DNA from: VAZQ01 sp963840535
GTDB taxonomy: Bacteria; Pseudomonadota; Alphaproteobacteria; Rhizobiales; Xanthobacteraceae
DNA length: 64,000 bases
Assembly (NCBI GenBank): GCA_963840535.1
Contig: CAWIZJ010000043.1
Location: 124,001-188,000 of the forward strand
Direction of reading: 5' to 3'
Below, piece after piece: positions 8,298 through 15,919 of the stretch. Every line of letters begins with the position of its first letter. Position 1 is the stretch's first letter. Under the pieces are notes generated by a model. That model made no database searches, was not told the origin of the DNA, and saw nothing but the letters and a program-made list of their open reading frames with translations. Both the position numbers and the translations under genes were made by a program.

Positions 8298-9492
8298 TCA
8301 CCCCTTCCGGAACGGTGCTTCCGCCGTCAGCTCCTCGCCCGCTGCTGCCACATAGGCGCGCTCGCGCTCGAGAAAGTCGTCGATGGCGCGGCGAAGACCG
8401 GGGTCGTCGATGTAGTGCGCGGAATAGGTCGTGGTCGGCAGGTAGCCGCGCGCGATCTTGTGCTCGCCCTGCGCACCGGCCTCGACGCGAGCGAGCTTGC
8501 TCTCGATCGCGAACTGGATCGCCTGGTAGTAGCAGAGCTCGAAATGCAGGAACGGGTGATGCTCGATACAACCCCAGTGGCGGCCGAACAGGGTATCGGA
8601 GCCGATGAAGTTGATGGCGCCGGCAATCCAGAGCCCGTTGCGCCTCGCCATGACGAGCAGGATCCGGTCGCGCATCTTCTCGCCTACGATGGAATAGAAC
8701 GCGCGGGTAAGATAGGGGCGACCCCATTTGCGCGAGCCGGTTTCCATGTAGAAGTTGAAGAAGGCGTCCCACACGCTCTCGGTGAGCTCCGCACCGGTCA
8801 ACCAATGCACGCTGATGCCGTTGGCGAGCGCGTCGGCACGCTCGCGGCGGATGGTCTTGCGCTTGCGCGAAGCGAGCGCCGTCAGAAACGCGTCGAACGA
8901 ATCGTAGCCGGCATTCTGCCAGTGAAACTGCTGGTGGGTCCGTTTGAGATAGCCGCGCTCCCCGAGCAGCTCCCATTCCTGGACAGTCGGGTAGGTGACG
9001 TGCACCGAGGATGCATCCGAGCGCCGGCAGATATCGATCAGCGCATCCGCGAGCGCGGCGCGCACGGCGTCGGCCTGCGGCCCAGGCCGCACCAGCAGCC
9101 GCCGGCCGGTTGCCGGGGTGAACGGCACCGAAACCTGCAGCTTCGGATAGTAGCTGCCGCCCGCGCGCTCGAAGGCCTCGGCCCAGCCGTGATCGAAAAC
9201 ATACTCGCCGCGCGAATGCGATTTCACATAGCAGGGAACGGCGCCGACGAGCGAACCGCCGGCGTCCTCGGCCAGCAGATGAATGGATTGCCATCCCGAG
9301 CGTGCGCGGACCGAGTCCGACGCCTCCAAAGCCGACAGAAAATCATGTGTTATAAACGGGTTATAGAGCGAATCCTGCGATTGCATCACAACTCTTCGCG
9401 GGGCCGACTGGATTGGCGCAGGCGTCCCAGGCCTCGGCAGTGATCTCGCCGATGGAGCTCGCCATGCGCAGCTTCAGCGTGATCGAGGCCAT
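8298..9492 (-). pseudogene. FemAB-like peptidoglycan biosynthesis / GNAT-fold protein, frameshifted near its N-terminus
   Basis: The body reads DSLYNPFITHDFLSALEASD, then HGWAEAFERAGGSYYPKLQV, VHVTYPTVQEWELL, SRKRKTIRRERADA, METGSRKWGRPYL and GAINFIGSDTLFGRHWGC, ending with GEHKIARGYLP. This is the PF04339-type family (peptidogalycan biosynthesis, double GNAT fold), whose exact substrate is not established. A truncated start is available at 9389. The natural N-terminus lies in another frame from ATG 9492 (MASITLKLRM, then EITAEAWDACANP) and shifts frame near 9380-9400. Apart from this it is full length. The 9389 start could still give a nearly complete protein. Confidence 0.8.
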
Positions 9493-9651
9493 GAGAGGAC
9501 TACATCCCGACGCCGTGACAAGGCAAATGCCGCGCCCGGTCAGTGATCGGAGGTTGGCGCAGCGCTCGGCTGCGCACCGGACATGGCGGCTGCGGCTCGT
9601 GATGCCGCCGCCACTTGTGCGATCCTCGATGGCGTAACGCCATAGCCGAAA

Positions 9652-10120
9652 TTAGGCGACTTCGAACGCCGCTTCGACCTCGACTGCCGCATCAGCCGGC
9701 AGCACCGCGACGCCGACCGTCGTACGCGCATGTCGGCCCTTGTCACCGAATACCTCCACCATCAGGTCGGAGGCCCCGTTCATGACCTTGGGGCCGTCGA
9801 GAAACGAAGGGTCGGAGTTGATGAAACCGCCCAGGCGGACCACCTGCTTGACCTTGTCGAGATCGCCGAGTCGCCGCCTTGACCTGTGCCAGCACGTTGA
9901 TCGCACAGGCGCGTGCCGCTTTTTGGCCGTCGTCCATTGATACGCTGCCCCCTAGCTTGCCTGTGGCGACCAGCTTGCCGCCGGCATCGAGACAGATCTG
10001 GCCGGAGACGAACAACAACGCGCCGACGCGCGTATAGGGGATGTAGTTGGCGACCGGGCTCGCCGGCGTTGGGAGAGCTATCCCGAGTTGCGCAAGCTTC
10101 CTCTCGACCGTTCCGGCCAT
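9652..10120 (-). pseudogene. RidA/YjgF family enamine/imine deaminase, frameshifted
   Basis: From ATG 10120 the frame reads MAGTVERKLAQLGIALPTPA, then NYIPYTRVGALLFVSGQ and CAINVLAQVKAA. Near 9877 it shifts, and the family sequence continues as LGDLDKVKQVVRLGGFINSD, then KVMNGASDLMVEVFG, GRHARTTVGVAVLPA and DAAVEVEAAFEVA to a stop at 9652. The Arg of ARTTVGV, which binds the substrate carboxylate in RidA proteins, is retained. This matches the RutC-like subgroup. It would remove reactive 2-aminoacrylate-type imines if intact. It is one of several short metabolic genes in this window carrying a single indel. Confidence 0.82.
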
Positions 10121-10325
10121 GGATGATCTCCTGTGATGCGCGGTGCCCGAGGGCCACTCGACGCCTCCCGGCTTCACGCGTGATTTGTCTTCGCCGATCG
10201 GCCGGTCACATGCAAGCCGTGCCACGCGCCGCGAGATCGGCGGCATTGACGGCCAGCAGCCTCATTGCCGGGACAAAGCGGCATACCTATGTTGGCGGGA
10301 AGCAGGCAGGGCGAGGCAGGCTACC

Positions 10326-11189
10326 ATGATGAAACTCGGTGCATCCTTGCTCTGCGCGTCGACGGCGATGGCGGCTGCGATGGCGCTGAGCGTCGGCTTC
10401 GAGCCGCGCCTTGCTGCGGCCGTCACGCCAGCCGGCGAGCTCGCATCACACCGTGCAATCTACGAGCTCAAGCTAGCGCACTCCCGCGCCATGTCCTCGA
10501 CCGTGTCGGCACGCGGGCGCATCCTCTACGATTTCTCGGGCAATGCCTGCGACGGCTATGCGCTGCAATTGCGCCAGGTCTCCGAGCTCGACAATGGCGA
10601 AGGCAGGGTTACGCTCAGCGACCTGCGCTCCACGACCTGGGAGGACGGCGCCGCGAAGAGGTTCATCTACAAGTCGGAGAACTTTCTCAATCAGGCGCTG
10701 GTCGATAGCGTCGAGGGGCGGGCGGAGCGCGAAGGCGACAAGGTTGCGGTCAGCCTGTCCAAGCCGTCGGACAAGACGTTCGATCTCGAGCCCGTCACCT
10801 CGTTTCCGACCGACCATATGCGCCGGATCATCGAGGCGGCGCGCGGTGGGCAGACCATCTTGGAGCTTCCCGTCTACGACGGATCGGACAAGGGTGAAAA
10901 GGTCTACAACACCCTCAGCGTCATCGGTCGCGCGATCATGCCCGAGGAGCGAATTCCGACCGACGCTGCGGCCGGCCAGCAGGCACTCGCCGGTCTCAAG
11001 CGCTGGCCGGTCACGGTGAGCTATTTCGACAAGACCGCTCGGGGCGGCGACCAGGCGCCGATCTATTCGATCAAGTTCGAGGTCTACGAGAACGGGATCT
11101 CGCGCGCCCTGGTGCTGGACTACAACGATTTTGCCATCAGCGGCGAGCTGACCTCGTTGTCGATCCGGGAAACGAAGCCGTGCAGGTGA
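10326..11189 (+). CDS. eipB: EipB family cell-envelope integrity protein (DUF1849)
   Basis: EipB is a periplasmic beta-spiral protein needed for envelope integrity in Brucella and is conserved in Alphaproteobacteria. ATG 10326 (MMKLGASLLCASTAMAAAMA) opens a signal peptide that ends near the Ala-rich stretch before AVTPAGELASHRAIYEL. Two features mark the family: the conserved Cys in GNACDGY, and the last-residue region ETKPCR, whose Cys can form the known intramolecular disulfide. Also visible are the segment NFLNQALVDSVEGRAER and the TSFPTDHMRRII block. The length of 287 aa fits. It stands alone between ridA and the convergent dinB. Confidence 0.9.
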   Translation: MMKLGASLLCASTAMAAAMALSVGFEPRLAAAVTPAGELASHRAIYELKLAHSRAMSSTVSARGRILYDFSGNACDGYALQLRQVSELDNGEGRVTLSDLRSTTWEDGAAKRFIYKSENFLNQALVDSVEGRAEREGDKVAVSLSKPSDKTFDLEPVTSFPTDHMRRIIEAARGGQTILELPVYDGSDKGEKVYNTLSVIGRAIMPEERIPTDAAAGQQALAGLKRWPVTVSYFDKTARGGDQAPIYSIKFEVYENGISRALVLDYNDFAISGELTSLSIRETKPCR

Positions 11190-11198
11190 CGCCCGCAG

Positions 11199-12470
11199 TC
11201 ATTCCTCGTCCTCTGCTTCCTGATCGCTGTCGAGCGCGAGCCCTCTGATCACGGCCCCATCCCCGAACCTCCGGCGCAGGCGGTCGACGGCCTGCTCGGC
11301 CTCCGCAGTGCGGCGATCGATCAGGTCGGCAAAGTCGGCGCCGTCGGCATCGCTGAGTGTGGACATGCCGATGCCGATCAGGCGAAACATCGTGCCGTCG
11401 GTTTCGCGCGCCAGCAGGCCGCGGCCGACGGCGAAGATGCTCGCGGCGAGCTGGGTCGGATGTCCGAGCGACTGCGCCCGGGTCCGGATGCGGAAATCGG
11501 CGGTCTTGAGCTTGAGCGTGACCGTCGATCCGGCCAGCGCATTGCCCTTGAGGCGGGAGGAAACCTTCTCCGAGAGCCGCCAAAGGCGCAGCTCGAGGGG
11601 CCGGAACTCGGCGATGTCGCGATCGAAGGTAGTCTCGGCCGAGATGCTCTTGGTTTCGCGTGCGGCCTCGACCGGGCGATCGTCGAGACCGCGCGCGAGG
11701 CGTGCGAGCCTTGCCCCCTCGGTACCGTAGCGGCGGGACAAATCGATCTCGCCGGCGCGCTGCAGGTCGCCGATGGTGCGCACGCCGTCGCGTGCCAACC
11801 GTTGCGACGCCACCTTGCCGACACCGAAGATCAGCGTCACCGGTTTCGGCGCCAGGAAGGCCGCCGCCTCGCCGCCGCCGAGCACCGCGAAGCCGCGCGG
11901 CTTGTCGAGATCGGAAGCGATCTTGGCGAGGAACTTGTTGCAGGAGAGTCCGACCGACACCGTGATGGCGAGCTTGCGTTCGACGTCGGCGGCGAAGCGC
12001 GCGAGCGCCTTGGCCGGGCTCATCCCATGCAGGCGCATGGTGCCGGAGAGGTCCACGAATGCCTCGTCGATGGACACCGGCTCGACCAGCGGCGCGAGCT
12101 CGAGCATCAGGCCGCGGACCTCGCGGCCAACACGGGCATATTTCTCCATGTCCGGCGGAACCACGGTGGCGTGGGGACAGAGGCGGCGGGCCTCGAACAT
12201 GGGCATCGCCGATCGCACGCCGTAGGTGCGTGCAACGTAGCAGGCGGTGAGCACAACGCCGCGTCGACGGCCGCCGACGATCACCGGCTTGTCCGCCAGC
12301 GAGGGGTCGTCGCGTTTCTCGATCGTGGCATAGAAGGCGTCGCAGTCGACGTGGGCGATCGCGAGCGTATCGAGCTCGGGATGGTGCAGCAGCCGCGGCG
12401 AGCCACACGCGGAACAGCGGCCGGCACGCTCCGGCACGTCACGGCGGCAGTCGCGGCAGAAGCCCGGCAT
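11199..12470 (-). CDS. dinB: DNA polymerase IV (Y-family, DinB) with N-terminal zinc ribbon
   Basis: DinB is a translesion polymerase that extends past damaged bases at the cost of accuracy. The N-terminus has a ribbon with CRDC and CSAC. The Y-family core follows: AHVDCDAFYATIEKRDDP (first catalytic Asp), VLTACYVARTYGVRSAMPM, SIDEAFVDLSGT (Asp-Glu pair), GLSCNKFLAKIASDLDKP, and FGVGKVASQRLARDGV (helix-hairpin-helix). The little-finger domain runs to the acidic C-terminus. ATG 12470 is preferred; an in-frame ATG at 12491 lies within a repeat-like palindromic sequence. No LexA box of the GAAC-N7-GAAC type was found upstream. Confidence 0.95.
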   Translation of the reverse strand: MPGFCRDCRRDVPERAGRCSACGSPRLLHHPELDTLAIAHVDCDAFYATIEKRDDPSLADKPVIVGGRRRGVVLTACYVARTYGVRSAMPMFEARRLCPHATVVPPDMEKYARVGREVRGLMLELAPLVEPVSIDEAFVDLSGTMRLHGMSPAKALARFAADVERKLAITVSVGLSCNKFLAKIASDLDKPRGFAVLGGGEAAAFLAPKPVTLIFGVGKVASQRLARDGVRTIGDLQRAGEIDLSRRYGTEGARLARLARGLDDRPVEAARETKSISAETTFDRDIAEFRPLELRLWRLSEKVSSRLKGNALAGSTVTLKLKTADFRIRTRAQSLGHPTQLAASIFAVGRGLLARETDGTMFRLIGIGMSTLSDADGADFADLIDRRTAEAEQAVDRLRRRFGDGAVIRGLALDSDQEAEDEE

Positions 12471-12485
12471 CGTCCTTCGAGCCTG

Positions 12486-12533
12486 GAGCATTTCTCGGAC
12501 GAGTGGGTACCGGCTTTCCGCAGAAAATACGAC
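12486..12533. repeat. Degenerate Rhizobiales-type intergenic palindrome
   Basis: The stretch starts gagcatttctcggacgagtg and continues with a GGTACCGGCTTTCCG core. It resembles the widespread GAGCATGATCCGGAAAAGTG-type palindromic repeat of Rhizobiales intergenic regions, recalled from memory, with many mismatches. It sits directly upstream of dinB. Confidence 0.4.
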
Positions 12534-12554
12534 CCACCAGAGAACTCCGAGTCG

Positions 12555-12905
12555 TCAGCGGGGAGCGGACCATCCCATCCTATGGCTCATCACTCTCCCC
12601 GGTGGCCCCCCGGCGAGCAGGTCGCGGGCTCGAATGACCTCGCTCGGATCGATCCGCTTCTCGGCGGCCAGCTGCAGCAGCAGCCGCTCGTGACAGGCGA
12701 GATGATCGAGCACGCCGGCGAGAAACCGTGGCTCCCGCGCCGCCTCGCGCACGGACTGCGGACCAATTCCGGTCATGGCCAGGAAGCGGCGCAGTCGCTC
12801 GGGTTCGGCGGCGAGGAAGCCGAGCGCCGCGATCGCCAGCGCTTCGGCGCCATCGCGCAATTGCCCATCGTCGCGCGTGTGACTATCGGATTGGCGCAGG
12901 TTCAT
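12555..12905 (-). CDS. DUF3572 domain-containing protein (116 aa)
   Basis: This is a small, mostly helical cytoplasmic protein of unknown function found in Rhizobiales. The core reads AEALAIAALGFLAAEPERLR, then FLAMTGIGPQSVREAAREP and FLAGVLDHLACHERLL, the typical DUF3572 pattern. The C-terminus (GGPPGRVMSHRMGWSAPR) is less conserved. In related genomes this gene sits between dinB and divK, as here, with the double-hairpin repeat now inserted between it and divK. No catalytic motif is visible. Confidence 0.85.
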   Translation of the reverse strand: MNLRQSDSHTRDDGQLRDGAEALAIAALGFLAAEPERLRRFLAMTGIGPQSVREAAREPRFLAGVLDHLACHERLLLQLAAEKRIDPSEVIRARDLLAGGPPGRVMSHRMGWSAPR

Positions 12906-12985
12906 GCTTACGATCTCCGCGAGCCGCGATCATGATCCAGCCACGCGCGCACATCAGGAACCGCCGCGGCAAGTCCCGAAGCCAT

Positions 12986-13153
12986 CTAGTGTCCCGCTTC
13001 CGACGTTCGCTTCACATTGCAGCACGCTCGAGTGCGAACGTCGGAAGCAAAGGGACACTAGCAAGTCTATGGTGCTAGTGCGGTTTTGTCTTTGACGTTC
13101 CGATGACGGAACCGCCGCGAGACTGATCGGAACGTCAAAGACACCGCACTAGC
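12986..13153. repeat. Double-hairpin repeat element, copy 1
   Basis: Two large stem-loops lie side by side. Hairpin A (12986-13061) pairs gtgtcccgcttccgacgttc with its complement, interrupted by a three-base AAA bulge. Hairpin B (13074-13153) pairs a gctagtgcggt...gacgttccgat arm with its complement, again with a three-base bulge (TTT). Both stems share the core GACGTTC. The linker is itself palindromic (ACTAGCA...TGCTAGT), and the outer ends are CTAGTG and CACTAG. A nearly identical inverted copy lies at 63091-63249. No protein is encoded. Confidence 0.9.
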
Positions 13154-13264
13154 AGGCCGCGAATCGAGCGTCACTGATCATCAAGGAGATGCAGAATCAA
13201 CTCCCTCGACGCAAGGGCCGGGATATGGGTAGGTGAGCAGGCGGGCATCGACGAGGAGATTCCC

Positions 13265-13711
13265 ATGCGCAAGGGCGGTCTATCCATTGCCGGGCTGAGC
13301 GTCCTGTTCGCGCTCGGATTGGCCGCGTGGGAAGTATACTTCTTCTGGTTCGCCGGCAGCTTCAAGCATCTGGAAGGCTCGGTTGGAATCTTTACTCCCG
13401 ACCGGCTGGGCTTCAACATGGCGTGGGTCGCCGCCATCTACCTGACCTTTCAGTTGCTCTCGGTTCCTTTCAGCCTGCCTTCGTCGGTCCACCGCTTTAT
13501 TGGCGTGGTCGACGGCATGGCCTCGCTGGTTCCGCTCGCGGTCGTATTGATCGCGGCATTCGGCAAGCCGTACCTCATCGCCACGCCGCAGCGCTGGGAG
13601 GCGGCGATCCTGCTCATCTTCGTGACGCTGGTCGACTTGTTCGGCGGATATACCTTCAATCTCGCGCTCAGCCGCCGTACCATGGACGTAACGCCGGCGG
13701 CGCCCGCCTAG
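13265..13711 (+). CDS. Four-helix integral membrane protein of unknown function (148 aa)
   Basis: The product starts MRKGGLSIAGLSVLFALGLA and has four hydrophobic segments at roughly residues 7-27, 55-75, 87-105 and 115-135. Between helices one and two is a short extracytoplasmic-looking loop with FKHLEGSVGIFTPDR. An aaggagattcccATG-like context (gaggagattcccatg) gives a good ribosome site. I do not recognise a family or catalytic residues. It lies between the double-hairpin repeat and divK without an obvious partner. Confidence 0.7.
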   Translation: MRKGGLSIAGLSVLFALGLAAWEVYFFWFAGSFKHLEGSVGIFTPDRLGFNMAWVAAIYLTFQLLSVPFSLPSSVHRFIGVVDGMASLVPLAVVLIAAFGKPYLIATPQRWEAAILLIFVTLVDLFGGYTFNLALSRRTMDVTPAAPA

Positions 13712-13825
13712 CTACTTCCCGGCGAGGAACGGGTCGCGAAATTCCTCATGATTTCGGCCAATTTCGAGGGCAGGTGGAATGCTCGGCTGGATGCTCATGT
13801 TTGCGTTTCCGTAACACATCGCCAC

Positions 13826-13837
13826 TAGCTAGTGCTC
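13826..13837. repeat. CACTAG-CTAGTG junction, possible solo end pair
   Basis: The 12-base palindrome CACTAGCTAGTG joins the two outer end sequences of the double-hairpin element in inverted order. It lies about 670 bases from copy 1. It may be a scar or chance; a perfect 12-mer palindrome alone is weak evidence. Confidence 0.25.
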
Positions 13838-13921
13838 ACTCGCACATGATCGCCGGAGCGAGCAGCCTGCCGTGCCACCGGGTATAGGCTTCGGGCGCCG
13901 GGACTGTCGGAAGGTCGGGAG

Positions 13922-14293
13922 ATGGCGAAGACCGTGATGATCGTGGAGGACAACGAGCTCAACATGAAGCTCTTCCACGACTTGTTGGAGGCGCACGGCT
14001 ACCACACGGTCGGCACGCGCAACGGCATCGAGGCTCTCGATCTCGCCCGCCGGCATCATCCCGACTTGATCCTGATGGACATCCAGCTCCCCGAGGTCTC
14101 CGGGCTCGAAGTGACGAAGTGGCTCAAGGAGGATCCCGAGCTCAAGGCCATTCCGGTCGTCGCGGTCACCGCCTTTGCGATGAAGGGCGACGAGGAACGA
14201 ATTCGCGAAGGCGGCTGCGAGGCCTACCTGTCGAAGCCCATTTCGGTGGGCAGGTTCATCGAAACCATTCGCCACTTTCTCGGGTCGGCCTGA
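13922..14293 (+). CDS. divK: Response regulator DivK (123 aa single receiver domain)
   Basis: DivK is the single-domain receiver that controls the CckA-CtrA cell-cycle phosphorelay through PleC and DivJ. The sequence opens MAKTVMIVEDNELNMKLF, with the acidic pair ED. It carries the phospho-acceptor Asp in LILMDIQLPEVSGLEV, the switch Thr in VVAVTAFAMKGDEERI and the Lys in YLSKPISVGRF. It is nearly identical in pattern to Caulobacter and Bradyrhizobium DivK. ATG 13922 follows gtcgggag. Normally pleD follows directly; here only a short remnant of pleD is left (14300-14419). Confidence 0.95.
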   Translation: MAKTVMIVEDNELNMKLFHDLLEAHGYHTVGTRNGIEALDLARRHHPDLILMDIQLPEVSGLEVTKWLKEDPELKAIPVVAVTAFAMKGDEERIREGGCEAYLSKPISVGRFIETIRHFLGSA

Positions 14294-14299
14294 GGAACC

Positions 14300-14419
14300 A
14301 AGCCGACGACCGCACACGTCCTCCGCCAACGTCAGCTGTTGGAGGCGCGGCTGCCGGCGGAATATTTCGACGTCGTCACCGCCACGAGCGGCAGCGAAGT
14401 GCTGGCGAGCCAAGCGTGA
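14300..14419 (+). pseudogene. pleD: Remnant of pleD (N-terminal receiver fragment)
   Basis: Immediately after divK, one frame reads RQLLEARLPAEYFDVVTATS, then GSEVLAS, to TGA at 14417-14419. This is the early part of the first receiver of PleD (usual pattern PANVKLLEARLTAEYFDV). The expected start is ACG instead of ATG. About 18 bases coding VVDDI, with the acidic residues, are missing before CCGCCAACG. Everything after residue about 45 (the second receiver and GGDEF domain) is gone, replaced by non-coding sequence before rpmG. So the diguanylate cyclase is lost at its usual locus. Confidence 0.7.
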
Positions 14420-14508
14420 CGGCCGCAACCGTGGGTTCCTGACGCGGCTCGAGGACGGTCTCGCGACGCGTGCGAGCGCCGAGCCCGCCACCGGCCGCGT
14501 GGACACCA

Positions 14509-14533
14509 GTCAACCCTAATGCTTTAGGTTGAC
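14509..14533. promoter_or_regulatory. 25-base inverted repeat downstream of the pleD scar
   Basis: GTCAACC and GGTTGAC flank an 11-base centre (CTAATGCTTTA) that extends the pairing with mismatches. There is no T-run. It could be an operator, a weak terminator or a recombination scar. No gene starts within 300 bases. Confidence 0.35.
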
Positions 14534-14835
14534 CGAATTCTCTCCATTATCCACAACCTAATTTGTTGATTTCCAGGGCGGTTGGGCTAGCCTGCATGAG
14601 GCGGTGGAAAAAGGCCCTCGGCCGGGACCCGCAGGCGGCGGGCGTGGCCATAATACATCGCCCATGTAATTGATAACCCTGCGGAATGCTCAGGTCCGCC
14701 GCATCTCCTGGGTCCGTGGGGTTCGGCCGGTTCGGGGGCGGTACGAGTGGCCTCCTCAGGACACCGTCCCCGACCGGCCACCTTCTCTTCATCGAGAGCG
14801 CCTGCGGTTATTGCAGCCCGCGAGCGGAAAGCGAA
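14534..14835. other. Gene-free stretch between the pleD scar and the rpmG terminator
   Basis: No frame here looks coding. In relatives this interval would hold the rest of pleD. It contains an AT-richer patch near 14535-14575 and nothing else readable. Confidence 0.4.
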
Positions 14836-14860
14836 AGGGCGCCCACAGATCGGGCGCCCT
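14836..14860 (-). terminator. Rho-independent terminator after rpmG
   Basis: A perfect nine-base stem (AGGGCGCCC / GGGCGCCCT) encloses a seven-base loop. On the minus strand it is followed by TTTCGCTTT. It lies 22 bases past the rpmG stop and closes the pyrB-to-rpmG minus-strand series. Confidence 0.85.
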
Positions 14861-14881
14861 TCGGCTGCGATCGCGGTACCG

Positions 14882-15049
14882 CTACTTGATCTTGGATTCG
14901 CGGAACTCGACGTGCTTCTTCGCAACCGGGTCGTATTTCTTCTTCACCAGCTTGTCGGTCATGGTGCGCGAATTCTTTCGCGTCACATAGTAGAAACCGG
15001 TGTCGGCGCTCGATACGAGCTTCACTTTGATGGTGGTGGCCTTCGCCAT
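14882..15049 (-). CDS. rpmG: 50S ribosomal protein L33 (55 aa)
   Basis: L33 is a small basic protein of the large ribosomal subunit near the E site. The 55-residue frame starts ATG 15049 (MAKATTIKVKLVSSADTGF), continues YYVTRKNSRTMTDKLVKKKY and ends DPVAKKHVEFRESKIK, the standard bacterial L33. It lacks the zinc-binding CxxC pairs, so it is the zinc-independent form. It is followed by a strong terminator and preceded by the Nudix gene 109 bases upstream. Confidence 0.97.
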   Translation of the reverse strand: MAKATTIKVKLVSSADTGFYYVTRKNSRTMTDKLVKKKYDPVAKKHVEFRESKIK

Positions 15050-15157
15050 GGCGGACCTCGATCGCGTTGATTGGCGCGGAACCTAACGGCTCGACCGGCA
15101 ATGTCAAGGAACGCGGCGTTCCTCGGGCCGGTCCACAACCGGGCCTCCGCGTCTCGA

Positions 15158-15919
15158 TCACAGCAGCTCGCGCCGGAAGCGCCCGCGCGGCATGCTGTAG
15201 AACGGGACCGGCAGGTCATGCCCGAAGCCATCGGCGATGCGGGCATCGAGCTCTTCGAGCATCACCCCGGTGACGGCCGGCATGTCGAGCTGCTTGGCCT
15301 CCGCAAGCGACATCCAGACCAGCTCGGTGAGCTCGGCATCGGGACCAGTCGCGCCTGCGACGCGATGGGCGATCGCGCTCGCGTCCATGGTGAAGAAGCG
15401 GGCGTCGAAGCGCCGCGGCCGGCCGGGCGGGGTTATTGCGCGTCCGATGAACCGCAGCTCGCCGAGGTCTGGCATGATCCCAACGTCGGAGAACGCCTTC
15501 CAGGGCGAGGGGACCTTCCCAGGCCCGATGCCGGGCACGCCGAGCAGGAGACCGGTTTCCTCGAAAGTCTCGCGTATTGCGGCAAGCGCGAACGCGCGTG
15601 CCTTGGCGGCGCTCGCGCGCTGCTGGCGTTTCATCAGGTGCGCTTGGGCATGGGGATCGAGCGGACGCGCCACCGGCATGAGCCGGTCGGCGGGATCTAC
15701 CCGGCCGCCCGGAAACACGTAGCGACCCGGCATGAACTTGTGTCGCTGATGACGTTTGCCGAGCAGAACCCTCGGCATCGGCCCCGAGCGGTCCACCAGG
15801 ATCAGGGTCGATGCATCCTTCGGGCGAACGTAAGCCGACGAGAGATCGCGCTCGACCTCGTTCATCCGCTCGACGAACCGGGTCATTCGTTCGGTACGGT
15901 CGGCGCAGGTGTTGCTCAT
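15158..15919 (-). CDS. Nudix hydrolase (253 aa)
   Basis: Nudix enzymes cleave nucleoside diphosphates linked to another moiety; the exact substrate is not predictable here. The Nudix box is seen in FPGGRVDPADR and ALAAIRETFEETGLLLG, which carries the REXXEEXG metal-binding residues. The N-terminal region includes KDASTLILVDRSGPMPRVLL. The box is split by an inserted segment (residues about 80-115), as in longer NUDT-type members. ATG 15919 overlaps the stop of rnr by four bases (ATGA), so the two are translationally coupled. Confidence 0.92.
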   Translation of the reverse strand: MSNTCADRTERMTRFVERMNEVERDLSSAYVRPKDASTLILVDRSGPMPRVLLGKRHQRHKFMPGRYVFPGGRVDPADRLMPVARPLDPHAQAHLMKRQQRASAAKARAFALAAIRETFEETGLLLGVPGIGPGKVPSPWKAFSDVGIMPDLGELRFIGRAITPPGRPRRFDARFFTMDASAIAHRVAGATGPDAELTELVWMSLAEAKQLDMPAVTGVMLEELDARIADGFGHDLPVPFYSMPRGRFRRELL

